This document shows positions 1 through 6,785 of a DNA stretch of 10,462 nt, piece by piece. The notes beneath the pieces are model-generated. The model had not been told where the DNA came from, did no database searches, and saw nothing but the letters and a program-made list of their open reading frames with translations. The stretch lies in NCBI GenBank assembly GCA_029881635.1, contig JAOUMG010000028.1:1-10462 (forward strand), given 5' to 3'. Position 1 is the stretch's first letter. Each line of letters starts with the position of its first letter. The DNA is from Paracoccaceae bacterium (GTDB lineage: Bacteria > Pseudomonadota > Alphaproteobacteria > Rhodobacterales > Rhodobacteraceae). The translations under genes were made by a program, and so were the position numbers.

Positions 1-1
1 C

Positions 2-727
2 GATATTGCCCGCGATTACCGCGCGGCCCGCGCAATGATCGGACTTGTGCCGCAGGAAATCGCCCTGGAATCCTTTGAAACCGTGATCAACACGGTCCGT
101 TTCACGCGCGGGCTCTATGGTCGGGCGCGCGACGACGCCTATCTGGAACGGATCCTGAGATCTCTGACACTCTGGGACAAGCGCGATGCGAAACTGATCG
201 AACTCTCAGGTGGCATGAAACGGCGGGTGATGATCGCCAAAGCCCTGTCACATCAACCCAAAATACTCTTTCTCGATGAGCCAACCGCAGGGGTTGACGT
301 GAACCTGCGGCGCGAAATGTGGCAATTGGTGCGCGATCTGCAAAACTCCGGCGTGACCATCATTCTGACCACCCACTACATCGCCGAAGCCGAAGAAATG
401 GCCGACCGTATCGGCGTCATCAACAAGGGCCGACTGATGCTGGTGCGTGACAAGTCCGCTCTCATGCACGAATTCGGTCGCAAACAGCTGCGCATCGATC
501 TCGCACAGGCTCTTGGGGCATTGCCACCCACATTGGCACAACAGGGGCTGACCCTCAGCAGCGACGGGCTGCATGTGCTTTATGAATATGACACCAAGGC
601 CGACCGAAGTGGCATCGCGCGGCTGCTGGCTGACTTCGCCGCTGCCGGATTGGCTGTGCGCGACCTGTCGACCGAAGAAACCTCGCTGGAGGAAGTCTTT
701 CTGCGATTGGTAGAGGAACCGTCATGA
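2..727 (+). CDS. ABC transporter ATP-binding protein, exporter type (5' truncated by window)
   Basis: This is the ATPase subunit of an ABC-2 type exporter; it would hydrolyse ATP at the inner membrane face to drive the permease encoded next. The reading frame is open back to base 2 with family-like sequence ([11 protein letters not shown]) ahead of the first ATG at 35, so the gene starts before the window and the Walker A motif is missing only for that reason. Visible motifs in order are the Q-loop (IGLVPQ, about residues 13-18 of the visible part), the signature LSGGMKRR (68-75), Walker B with D-loop ([12 protein letters not shown], 88-99) and the H-loop (TTHY). A tail ending [11 protein letters not shown] is typical of the DrrA/NodI/YadG subfamily. 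Its TGA overlaps the permease start (ATGA), so the two are translationally coupled. The substrate cannot be told from sequence. Confidence 0.95.
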   Translation, partial: DIARDYRAARAMIGLVPQEIALESFETVINTVRFTRGLYGRARDDAYLERILRSLTLWDKRDAKLIELSGGMKRRVMIAKALSHQPKILFLDEPTAGVDVNLRREMWQLVRDLQNSGVTIILTTHYIAEAEEMADRIGVINKGRLMLVRDKSALMHEFGRKQLRIDLAQALGALPPTLAQQGLTLSSDGLHVLYEYDTKADRSGIARLLADFAAAGLAVRDLSTEETSLEEVFLRLVEEPS

Positions 728-1485
728 ACTGGCGCGCAGTCCAAACCATCTACCGCCACGAAATGGCGCGTTTCTGGCGAACGCTGTGGGAATCGCTAGC
801 CTCGCCTGCGCTGTCGACCGTGCTTTATTTCGTCGTCTTCGGGGCCGCCATCGGCAGCCGGATCGAAACTGTGGGCGGGGTCAGTTACGGCGCGTTCATC
901 GTACCGGGGCTGATCATGCTGACGGTCTTGCAGCAATCTGTTGCCAATGCCTCATTCGGCATCTTCGCTCCAAAGTTCAACAACACGATTTATGAGGTGC
1001 TGGCCGCCCCAATGTCCTTCATTGAAATTGTGCTGGGCTATGTCGGTGCGGCGGCGGTCAAGTCGATGATCATTGCAGCGGTGATCCTTCTCACCTCCTA
1101 TCTCTTTGTTGACATCCGCATTGCCCATCCGGTCTGGATGCTGGCCTTTCTGGTGCTGACCGCCGTCAGTTTTTCGCTTCTGGGGTTTTTGCTTGGCATC
1201 TGGGCCAAGGACTGGCAGCAGGTCCAGATCATCCCGATGATGGTCATAACGCCCTTGGTCTTCCTTGGAGGTGCGTTTTATTCGGCCGACATGCTGCCGC
1301 CCTTCTGGGAAGGCGTGGCACGGTTGAACCCGGTGCTCTATCTCATCTCGGGTTTCCGCTGGTCGTTCTTCGATATCGCCGATGTGCCTGTCGGAGTGTC
1401 GCTGATCGCCGTATCGCTCTTTCTGGCGCTCGGCATGGCCGCAGTCTGGTTCATCTTCCGCACCGGCTGGCGGCTACGGCAGTGA
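724..1485 (+). CDS. ABC-2 type transporter permease, YadH-like
   Basis: This encodes a 253-residue inner-membrane permease that pairs with the ATPase just upstream, with the start codon overlapping the ATPase stop. The sequence has about six hydrophobic segments: residues near 25-45, 58-78, 105-130, 138-160, 170-190 and 225-247. The N-terminus is a short cytoplasmic amphipathic stretch ([15 protein letters not shown]). The pattern '[13 protein letters not shown]' before the last helices is characteristic of ABC-2 permeases of the YadH/DrrB/NodJ group, and the length matches that family (about 255). Family members export drugs, lipids or oligosaccharides; nothing here decides between them. There is no obvious gene for an adaptor or outer-membrane partner nearby, and the next genes run the other way. 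Confidence 0.93.
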   Translation: MNWRAVQTIYRHEMARFWRTLWESLASPALSTVLYFVVFGAAIGSRIETVGGVSYGAFIVPGLIMLTVLQQSVANASFGIFAPKFNNTIYEVLAAPMSFIEIVLGYVGAAAVKSMIIAAVILLTSYLFVDIRIAHPVWMLAFLVLTAVSFSLLGFLLGIWAKDWQQVQIIPMMVITPLVFLGGAFYSADMLPPFWEGVARLNPVLYLISGFRWSFFDIADVPVGVSLIAVSLFLALGMAAVWFIFRTGWRLRQ

Positions 1486-1501
1486 CATTGGGCAAAACTG
1501 C

Positions 1502-1514
1502 GCAGGTCGCCTGC
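1502..1514. terminator. weak hairpin downstream of the ABC operon
   Basis: GCAGG-TCG-CCTGC is a 5-bp perfect stem with a 3-nt loop, 16 bases after the permease stop, followed on the plus strand by AATTTC. On the opposite strand it is followed by GCAGTTTT. The stem is short and the T-tract poor, so this is only a candidate bidirectional terminator between convergent genes. A second small dyad, CCGC-GTC-GCGG, lies near 1533-1543. Confidence 0.2.
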
Positions 1515-1593
1515 AATTTCAAGGCATAGCCCGCGTCGCGGAAAGGTGCTTGTTTCCAACCCTAACCCGCTGAAGGGATACCAGCACAAGGGG

Positions 1594-1737
1594 TCAACGG
1601 CGCGGAACCTCTTCAGGCAGCGTATGGTCGCCGAGGGTGACCGGCCAGTCTGGTGAGGCTGGCTCGCCCGGCATAGCCAATAAGGCAAAGAACTGTCCGT
1701 TAACGCTTTGTTTCAGTAGGTTTGCGCCGTCATTCAT
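1594..1737 (-). CDS. possible small protein, 47 residues, unrecognised
   Basis: A short ORF in the gap between the ABC permease and the FAD oxidoreductase begins MNDGANLLKQSVNGQFFALL and ends with an acidic-to-basic tail (TLPEEVPRR). In favour of it being real: codon choice looks like the neighbouring genes (GCC, GGC, CTG, GAC, CCG), the composition is protein-like with a Pro/Asp/Glu-rich second half, and it lies on the same strand as the oxidoreductase, 98 bases downstream of its stop. Against: there is no clear Shine-Dalgarno (only TGGG directly before the ATG), and the frame stays open upstream through rarer codons (AGA, ATA), so the true start could differ or the ORF could be chance. It shows no signal peptide or membrane segment. 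I do not recognise a family. Confidence 0.4.
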   Translation of the reverse strand: MNDGANLLKQSVNGQFFALLAMPGEPASPDWPVTLGDHTLPEEVPRR

Positions 1738-1835
1738 CCCAATGTCTATTCTACGGACAATGTGGGCCTTCGGGGTTGCCGATTGAAGCCGCTGTGACGC
1801 GCGTCGGACCGTAAAATCCCACCTTAAATCACATT

Positions 1836-3389
1836 CTAACCGGGGAGTTCGCGCCAGACCTTCGGATCGACGCTGGCCGCCGCGAATATCCCACCCCAGA
1901 GGGCACCGGGAATGCCCGGGCTCAATACATCCTGGCCTGCGAGGATGAGGCCCGGCACCGGAGTCTTTGCCTGAAGCGCGTCGCTGACCACGCGTTCGGG
2001 CGTCACATCGATGCCGTAGAACCCGCCATGGTGATGCCCCGTGATCTCTTCGGTGGAGAGCGGCGTCGAAAGATTGCGAAACACCACGAGCTTGGCAAGG
2101 TCAGGGAAATATTTCTCGAACTGCGCGAAGAGGATTTCCTCGACCTTTTGCTTGAAGGCCTGGTAGTCCTCGCCTCGCGCGCCCGGCTCCAGATGGGCCC
2201 ATTTCTCCACCACGGACCAGTCGGTCCACGCCACGATCTCCCCGGCATATTTCCGGGACGGGCCAGGAACGTGCGCGCTGTCCTTGAGCGAAGCGAACGA
2301 AACGAACATGCCCTCGGGCGGGTTTTCGGGCGCGTCGGTCCATACGACGTCAACCTTGCCGCCCGGGTATATCCAGTGGTTCGAGCGGGTCGCCCCGGCA
2401 TCCTCGATATCGCCCTCAAAGCCCATGAACAGGCTGAAATGGGCGACCGAGTGGGGCAAAGCGTTAATTTCATCGACCCAGCCCTGATGCCCGCACCCCT
2501 CGGGCAAGAGCGTATTCACCGTCTCGCGCGCCCCGATATCGGAGATCACGGCCTTGGCGCGGATCTCCTCTCCCTCTGCCGTGCGTATCCCGACGACCCG
2601 CTCATTCTCGATGACCAGCGTCTCGACGCGGGTGTTCGCCCGCGCCTCGCCCCCGGCCTTCGTGATCGTCGGCAGGATGTGCTCGGCAAAGGCCGCGCCG
2701 CCGCCCTCCGGATACCAGGCGCCACTCTCCAAGTAGGAGCCGGTGATCAGGGCATGCATTGCAAAGCTTGCCTTGCTGGGCCGGCCGCCGTGGTCAAACC
2801 ACTGCGCGGCGAAGGCCGCAGCGAGGTCGGGGTTGTCGGTGATCTCGTCAATCACCTCCTGCGTCGTCCGCTTGCACCAGCGGTCGATGGCATGGCCGTG
2901 CCACCACTTCATCGCCGACCCGATGAGCTCGGGCAGCGCGCGAGTCGAAGTGACGGTAAAAGACGCCTGCCTGCCTTCCCTGAGCGCCGCGATCCAAGCC
3001 TCGATGGCCTTGGCCTCGTCCGGAAACCGGTCCTTGAGATCGCGCTCCTGCGCCTCGAAGGGGCGCGACAGGGACAGCGGCGCGGTGTCGCCGATATGCA
3101 GGTTGTCATAGATTGAACCCATGGAGGTGAACTTGATCGGTGTGTCCGACAGCCAATCGAGCATGTGGCGCTCGCGATCCTCCGGGGCGACGCAATTGAG
3201 GTAGTGGATGCCTGCATCCCAGGAGAACCCCTCCATGGAGAAGCTGTGGGTCAGGCCGCCGAGCGTCTGGTACTGCTCCAGCAGAAGTACCTTGTGCCCG
3301 AGCTTCGACAGCGCGGCGGCTGCGGCCATGCCGCCCATACCTGATCCGATGATTATGGCGTCCCAGCCATTTCTGTCAGCGTCAGCCAA
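1836..3389 (-). CDS. FAD-dependent oxidoreductase, phytoene desaturase / retinol saturase-like
   Basis: This is a 517-residue flavoprotein of the CrtI/RetSat superfamily (phytoene dehydrogenase-related, COG1233-type). It should oxidise or saturate C=C bonds of an isoprenoid or other lipid; the substrate is unknown. The N-terminal dinucleotide-binding motif is AIIIGSGMGGMAAAAAL (GxGxxG at residues 15-20), followed by the ribose-binding Glu in LLLEQ (38) and the second glycine pair LGG. 'WDAGIHYLN' is typical of the RetSat branch. The C-terminal FAD motif is GLILAGQDVLSPGIPGALWG, near residue 480. I chose the TTG at 3389 because AAGGAG (3402-3397) sits 7 bases upstream. An in-frame ATG at 3407 would add six residues but overlaps that Shine-Dalgarno, and the ATG at 3608 would add an implausible N-terminal extension ahead of the Rossmann fold. 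It is monocistronic or leads the possible small ORF 1594-1737. Its upstream region carries an FNR-type box. Confidence 0.9.
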   Translation of the reverse strand: MADADRNGWDAIIIGSGMGGMAAAAALSKLGHKVLLLEQYQTLGGLTHSFSMEGFSWDAGIHYLNCVAPEDRERHMLDWLSDTPIKFTSMGSIYDNLHIGDTAPLSLSRPFEAQERDLKDRFPDEAKAIEAWIAALREGRQASFTVTSTRALPELIGSAMKWWHGHAIDRWCKRTTQEVIDEITDNPDLAAAFAAQWFDHGGRPSKASFAMHALITGSYLESGAWYPEGGGAAFAEHILPTITKAGGEARANTRVETLVIENERVVGIRTAEGEEIRAKAVISDIGARETVNTLLPEGCGHQGWVDEINALPHSVAHFSLFMGFEGDIEDAGATRSNHWIYPGGKVDVVWTDAPENPPEGMFVSFASLKDSAHVPGPSRKYAGEIVAWTDWSVVEKWAHLEPGARGEDYQAFKQKVEEILFAQFEKYFPDLAKLVVFRNLSTPLSTEEITGHHHGGFYGIDVTPERVVSDALQAKTPVPGLILAGQDVLSPGIPGALWGGIFAAASVDPKVWRELPG

Positions 3390-3396
3390 TTCTACT

Positions 3397-3402
3397 CTCC
3401 TT
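3397..3402 (-). promoter_or_regulatory. Shine-Dalgarno AAGGAG that decides the TTG start
   Basis: Read on the minus strand, AAGGAG is followed by 7 bases (AGTAGAA) and then TTG GCT GAC. This near-consensus site supports initiation at 3389 rather than at the ATGs at 3407 or 3608, both of which lie upstream of it. Confidence 0.7.
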
Positions 3403-3442
3403 CGCATTGGAACGGGTCGCGAGAATAATCTGTCCGCGCGTG

Positions 3443-3484
3443 AAGATAGCAGGTGCCCGCTGAATGCGACTTGATCGCAATCAA
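3443..3484 (-). promoter_or_regulatory. FNR/FnrL-type box with class II promoter spacing
   Basis: TTGAT-CGCA-ATCAA at 3471-3484 is a perfect match to the consensus TTGAY-N4-RTCAA of FNR-family regulators (FNR, FnrL, Anr). On the minus strand a -10-like hexamer TATCTT lies at 3448-3443. If transcription begins at 3436, seven bases below that hexamer, the box centre (3477.5) is at -41.5, the classic class II activator position, and the leader to the TTG start is 47 bases. Partly overlapping it is a second dyad, TGCGA-CTTGA-TCGCA (3465-3479). The box is seen directly; regulation by oxygen or nitric oxide is inferred, since DNR/NnrR-type proteins bind similar sites. Confidence 0.65.
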
Positions 3485-3585
3485 TCTTAGGGGGGGATCC
3501 GGTTTCCCATTTCCCCAAGCCACCGATACGTGCGGAACAGCTTGCGGGTATCTGTGTTGTTTTTGTGATAACCGGACATTCAAAC

Positions 3586-3639
3586 TTGCTGCAGCGAAGG
3601 CTGAACATGGTCTCAAATCAGCCATAGGCAAACAATGGC
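3586..3639. repeat. cluster of overlapping inverted repeats
   Basis: Three dyads lie close together. GCTGCAGC (3588-3595) is a perfect 8-bp palindrome. GGCTGA (3599-3604) pairs with TCAGCC (3618-3623) across a 13-base loop. GCCAT (3621-3625) can instead pair with ATGGC (3635-3639). The last two are mutually exclusive, as in a switchable structure or a decayed dispersed repeat. The function is unknown. Confidence 0.4.
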
Positions 3640-3944
3640 CGCCACCTAGCTGCGTCTTGACCGGATCTAGTTTTGCTTAAGCCAATAATTTGTTGCAACG
3701 AGGTGACCCGCCGGTGTTGCCTGCTTTCCAACGCACATTGACAGCCCCATATGCTCGCTTGCTGTGCTTCGAAACGATCTGGGGAATTGTCGCCTTCGTG
3801 GCCAAGATTGGCGCGGGTAGAATGTGACGGGTCCACATGATAGGCTGGCATCAGGTCAAAGGGATATAAAACTCTATATATATCAACATACTAAATTCAA
3901 TTTCATGTATGAATCGCCCCCCCTTTCACAGCCCTGAAAGCTGC

Positions 3945-3951
3945 TATATAT
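3945..3951 (+). promoter_or_regulatory. candidate -10 element of rimO (leaderless mRNA)
   Basis: TATATAT sits 7 bases before the rimO ATG (3959). Initiation seven or eight bases past a -10 hexamer at 3945-3950 would place the mRNA 5' end at about 3957-3959, giving no or almost no leader. No Shine-Dalgarno is present in the bases before the ATG (CCCGGCA). The -35 is poor (TTTCAC near 3924). This is an inference from spacing. Confidence 0.35.
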
Positions 3952-3958
3952 CCCGGCA

Positions 3959-5338
3959 ATGCCCCAGAACCCGCCCAGCCTCCGCCCCGACCTCGCCCCC
4001 CGGCCCCTCATCGAGGGCGCATCCCGGCCCGGCCAGCCTACCATCGGAATGGTTTCCCTCGGCTGCCCCAAGGCGCTGGTGGATAGCGAACGTATCCTGA
4101 CGCGTCTGCGCGCAGAAGGGTACGCGATTTCGCCCGACTATCAGGGTGCCGACGCAGTTATCGTCAATACTTGCGGGTTTCTCGATTCCGCCAAGGCCGA
4201 AAGCCTTGAGGCCATCGGCGAGGCCTTGGCAGAAAACGGCCGCGTCATTGTTACTGGCTGTCTCGGAGCCGAGCCGGAATATATCACCGGCGCCCACCCT
4301 TCCGTTCTGGCCGTCACCGGCCCGCATCAATACGAAAAGGTGCTGGATGCCGTCCATCAGGCGGTGCCGCCCAGCCCCGATCCCTTCATCGACCTTCTGC
4401 CCGCCACCGGCGTTTCGCTGACACCGCGCCACTACAGCTATCTGAAGATTTCCGAGGGCTGTAACCACAAATGCCGGTTCTGCATCATCCCCGACATGCG
4501 CGGCCGGCTTCAGTCCCGCCCTGCCCATGCTGTGATCCGCGAGGCGGAAAAGCTGGTCGCCGCCGGCGTGAAGGAGTTGCTGGTCATCTCACAGGACACC
4601 TCGGCCTATGGTGTGGATATCAAGCATGCCAGTGACCGTGGCCACCGCGCCCATATCACCGATCTGGCGCGGGATCTGGGATCGCTCGGGGCTTGGGTCA
4701 GGCTTCACTATGTCTACCCCTACCCGCATGTTCGCGACCTGATCCCGCTGATGGCCGAGGGTCTCGTCCTGCCCTATCTCGATATACCGTTCCAGCACGC
4801 CCATCCCGATACACTGAAACGCATGGCCCGTCCCGCCGCAGCCGCCAAGACGCTGGACGAGATCGCAGCCTGGCGCAAAACCTGCCCGGAAATTACCCTG
4901 CGGTCGACCTTCATCGTCGGCTATCCCGGCGAAACCGAGGCGGAGTTTCAGACGCTTCTCGACTGGATGGACGAAGCACAACTCGACCGGGTCGGCTGCT
5001 TTCAGTACGAAAACGTCGCCGGCGCCCGTTCGAACGCCTTGCCGGATCATGTGCCGGATGAGGTTAAGCAAGACCGATGGGATCGGTTCATGGCCAAGGC
5101 CCAGACGATATCCGAGGCCAAGCTATTGGCCAAGGTTGGTACGCGGATTGACGTGATCGTGGATCAGGTTGACGACGAAGGCGCCACTTGCCGCACCAAA
5201 GCGGACGCACCGGAAATCGATGGCAGTCTCTTCATCGACGAAGGGTTCGAGACGCTGACCCCGGGCGATATCGTCACGGTCGAAGTGGACGAGGCCGGGG
5301 AATATGATCTGTGGGGCAAGCACATCCCAAGCGCGTGA
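3959..5338 (+). CDS. rimO: ribosomal protein S12 (aspartate) methylthiotransferase RimO
   Basis: RimO is a radical-SAM enzyme that uses two [4Fe-4S] clusters to add a methylthio group to the beta-carbon of a conserved Asp of ribosomal protein S12, in the cytoplasm. The 459-residue length fits the family. The N-terminal MTTase domain (about 28-140) has its three cluster cysteines in [12 protein letters not shown] (C36), NTCGF (C72) and TGCLGAE (C101). The radical-SAM domain carries the CxxxCxxC motif in [10 protein letters not shown] (C168, C172, C175). The last 65 or so residues form the TRAM domain. [14 protein letters not shown] and the overall pattern point to RimO rather than MiaB. The start at 3959 keeps a proline-rich N-terminus ([14 protein letters not shown]) that I recall from other Rhodobacteraceae RimO proteins, although no Shine-Dalgarno precedes it. 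All catalytic residues are intact. The next gene follows by 69 bases on the same strand. Confidence 0.97.
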   Translation: MPQNPPSLRPDLAPRPLIEGASRPGQPTIGMVSLGCPKALVDSERILTRLRAEGYAISPDYQGADAVIVNTCGFLDSAKAESLEAIGEALAENGRVIVTGCLGAEPEYITGAHPSVLAVTGPHQYEKVLDAVHQAVPPSPDPFIDLLPATGVSLTPRHYSYLKISEGCNHKCRFCIIPDMRGRLQSRPAHAVIREAEKLVAAGVKELLVISQDTSAYGVDIKHASDRGHRAHITDLARDLGSLGAWVRLHYVYPYPHVRDLIPLMAEGLVLPYLDIPFQHAHPDTLKRMARPAAAAKTLDEIAAWRKTCPEITLRSTFIVGYPGETEAEFQTLLDWMDEAQLDRVGCFQYENVAGARSNALPDHVPDEVKQDRWDRFMAKAQTISEAKLLAKVGTRIDVIVDQVDDEGATCRTKADAPEIDGSLFIDEGFETLTPGDIVTVEVDEAGEYDLWGKHIPSA

Positions 5339-5407
5339 TGAGCCTCATTTGGACTCAACGATCTGCCCTTCATCGGCTAGCCTTGCCCAGACTCCACCAT
5401 CGAGGAT

Positions 5408-6196
5408 GTGCCCTTGGGGACAGAAACAGAGACATTTCTGGACAAGATAGGACGTTTGCTCGCGCGCAAGCTCAGCACGCAGATTTCGGGTTATCACCCC
5501 TATACACCATCGGATTTTCATACGTTATGCGAAACGCTGCTGCCCGGTGATATCCTCCTGATCGAGGGCGATACTCGTATCTCAAAAGCCATCAAGTACC
5601 TCACCCAATCCACCTGGTCGCATTCAGCATTCTATATCGGCGATGCCTTGCCTGCACCTTCGGACGGTTCAGAGCGACCGCGTCTGATTGAGGTGATGCT
5701 CGCAGATGGCTGCATCGCTGTTCCGCTTTCGAAATATGAGACTTACAATACCCGCATCTGTCGCGCGGCAAATCTGACCGATGCAGAACGCGCCGAGATT
5801 GTCGCCTTCATGATTGGCAAGATCGGCCTGAAATACGATCTCCACAATATCTTTGACCTGCTCAGATATTTCTTTCCGACACCCCCTGTGCCGGTCCGCT
5901 GGCGACGGCGTATGCTGGCCGTTGGGTCGGGCGACCCGACAAGGGCGATTTGTTCATCTCTGATCGCGCAGGCATTTCAGTCGATCCGCTATCCGATCCT
6001 GCCCAATGTGACGGTTTTGGGCGAAGATGGCGACTATGCGCGGCGCGAGATTTTTCATATCCGCCACCATTCGCTTTTTGCGCCACGAGATTTCGATCTT
6101 TCACCATATTTCGAAGTTGTGAAACCAACACTCAAAAAAGGCTTCGACCATCGCAGCCTTACTTGGAAAAGCCCACCGGATAACCTGTCCAGGTAG
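5408..6196 (+). CDS. YiiX/YebB-like permuted papain-fold cysteine hydrolase
   Basis: This 262-residue protein resembles the circularly permuted NlpC/P60-type (YaeF/YiiX, peptidase C92-like) amidases, thought to act on peptide, amide or lipid-linked bonds; the substrate here is unknown. In the permuted order the His comes first: 'LLPGDILLIEGD' (45-55) leads to the catalytic His in TWSHSAFYIG (H72), then the acidic partner in RLIEV (E95), and the nucleophile Cys in AICSSLIAQAF (C182). All three are present. No signal peptide is evident, unlike E. coli YiiX. There is no ATG start: an in-frame TAG at 5378-5380 limits the N-terminus. GTG at 5408 gives the longest frame, but GAGG (5402-5405) is 8 bases from the TTG at 5414, which is the better-spaced start. 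It follows rimO by 69 bases and may be cotranscribed with it. The stop codon lies within one copy of a GGTAGA direct repeat bordering the next feature. Confidence 0.85.
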   Translation: MPLGTETETFLDKIGRLLARKLSTQISGYHPYTPSDFHTLCETLLPGDILLIEGDTRISKAIKYLTQSTWSHSAFYIGDALPAPSDGSERPRLIEVMLADGCIAVPLSKYETYNTRICRAANLTDAERAEIVAFMIGKIGLKYDLHNIFDLLRYFFPTPPVPVRWRRRMLAVGSGDPTRAICSSLIAQAFQSIRYPILPNVTVLGEDGDYARREIFHIRHHSLFAPRDFDLSPYFEVVKPTLKKGFDHRSLTWKSPPDNLSR

Positions 6197-6197
6197 A

Positions 6198-6340
6198 GGG
6201 TTCATTCCACATACGCTATGCGCATCAGCCGCGCCGGAATAGTGCCGCTTACACCTAAGGCCGGCTACAGGTTTGCCGCGTTCCCCCAACATTCCCATAG
6301 GCTTTTCGCCAGGCAACTGATGTAGCGTTTGGAATGTGCG
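6198..6340. repeat. imperfect inverted-repeat element flanked by GGTAGA, MITE-like or large hairpin
   Basis: The gap between the convergent hydrolase and dgkA genes contains a long imperfect inverted repeat. CATTCCA (6203-6209) pairs with TGGAATG (6330-6336), ACGCTA (6213-6218) with TAGCGT (6323-6328), and CATCAG (6223-6228) with CTGATG (6317-6322), in register with only small bulges: 19 paired bases per arm. An internal copy, CATTCCCATAGGCT (6290-6303), repeats the left arm in direct orientation with small changes. The unit is bordered on both sides by GGTAGA (6192-6197 and 6341-6346), which could be a 6-bp target duplication. It has no ORF of its own. It may be a relic miniature element, or a structured 3' region shared by two convergent transcripts. 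Confidence 0.45.
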
Positions 6341-6346
6341 GGTAGA

Positions 6347-6709
6347 TCAGAAAACCAGTATAACCCCCCATGCGATACCCGCCGCAATAGCGGTAAGGGC
6401 AACCCCGGCAGAGCCACAATCCTTGGCTTTCTTGGCCCCAGGATTCGGATTTGGCATGGCAACGTCCACCACTTCTTCAAGCGCGGTGTTGAACAACTCG
6501 GCCGCCAGAATCAGGACCCCCAGCGCAACTATGATCGCACGTTCGGCGGCGGTCAGATCAAGTGACATCGCCAAAGCCACCGAAGCGACGTTCACCAAAG
6601 TCCATTGCCGCAAGGACTTCTCCGTTTCCCAGGCGGCCGTCCAACCCTGCCATGACCAGCGGCAGGTATTGGCAAATCGCCGCGTTTCGCTTGAGATATG
6701 GCCCCACAT
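6347..6709 (-). CDS. dgkA: diacylglycerol kinase DgkA, membrane prokaryotic type
   Basis: DgkA is a small trimeric inner-membrane kinase that phosphorylates diacylglycerol to phosphatidate, recycling lipid released by envelope synthesis such as glucan modification. The 120 residues match E. coli DgkA (about 122). An amphipathic N-terminus (GWTAAWETEKSLRQW, with Glu28/Glu30 where the family has a conserved acidic residue) is followed by three membrane helices: about 36-50, 55-72 and 102-119. The active-site motif is ELFNTALE (71-78; E71, N74, E78 correspond to the E. coli catalytic set), then AKKAKDCGSAGV with D97. The start ATG at 6709 has AGGGG 7 bases upstream. It is the last of a run of four minus-strand genes but has a good promoter of its own in the 76-base gap. 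A Gram-positive-like undecaprenol kinase activity is less likely in this lineage. Confidence 0.93.
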   Translation of the reverse strand: MWGHISSETRRFANTCRWSWQGWTAAWETEKSLRQWTLVNVASVALAMSLDLTAAERAIIVALGVLILAAELFNTALEEVVDVAMPNPNPGAKKAKDCGSAGVALTAIAAGIAWGVILVF

Positions 6710-6746
6710 CTACCAGCCCCTAAACATCTGTTGATTATGTAAAGGC

Positions 6747-6776
6747 ATTCTAGCCGGGGGCCGTGTCGATTGCCAA
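6747..6776 (-). promoter_or_regulatory. sigma70-like promoter of dgkA
   Basis: On the minus strand TTGGCA (6776-6771; 5 of 6 to TTGACA) and TAGAAT (6752-6747; 5 of 6 to TATAAT) are separated by 18 bases. Transcription would start near 6740 and give a leader of about 31 bases with the AGGGG ribosome site. It lies entirely in the gap between the IMPACT-family gene and dgkA, so dgkA can be expressed independently. Confidence 0.6.
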
Positions 6777-6785
6777 CAAGCAGGT

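Larger units (their letters stand above)
3485..3958. other. 474-bp region with no convincing gene
   Basis: This lies between the divergent oxidoreductase and rimO genes. It holds a 7-G run near 3491-3497, inverted repeats around 3586-3640, and a distinctly AT-rich stretch from about 3861 to 3912 (GATATAAAAC, CTATATATATC, TAAATTCAA), followed by a 7-C run at 3917-3923. Short open frames on both strands (for example 3618-3851 minus) have no Shine-Dalgarno and no family resemblance that I can see. The lower, patchy GC compared with its neighbours and the absence of coding signal suggest either relic DNA or a long regulatory region. Confidence 0.6.

Noticed and set aside
2028..3116. 362-residue open frame on the plus strand
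   Set aside because: It is antisense to the flavoprotein gene; its Arg/Leu/Gly-rich translation has no motifs and follows from the high GC third positions of the real gene.
3390..3608. N-terminal extension of the flavoprotein frame to the ATG at 3608
   Set aside because: It precedes the Rossmann fold, has no family resemblance, lies upstream of a good Shine-Dalgarno, and covers the FNR box and -10.
3738..3743. Perfect TTGACA hexamer upstream of rimO
   Set aside because: No -10-like hexamer lies 15-19 bases downstream, and it is over 200 bases from the start codon.
3618..3851. 77-residue open frame on the minus strand, possibly a transposase remnant
   Set aside because: There is no Shine-Dalgarno, no recognisable DDE or other domain, and its codon use is unlike its neighbours; I could not support a family.
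5311..5550. 79-residue open frame overlapping the rimO end and the hydrolase start
   Set aside because: It is out of frame with two well-supported genes and has no motif or ribosome site.
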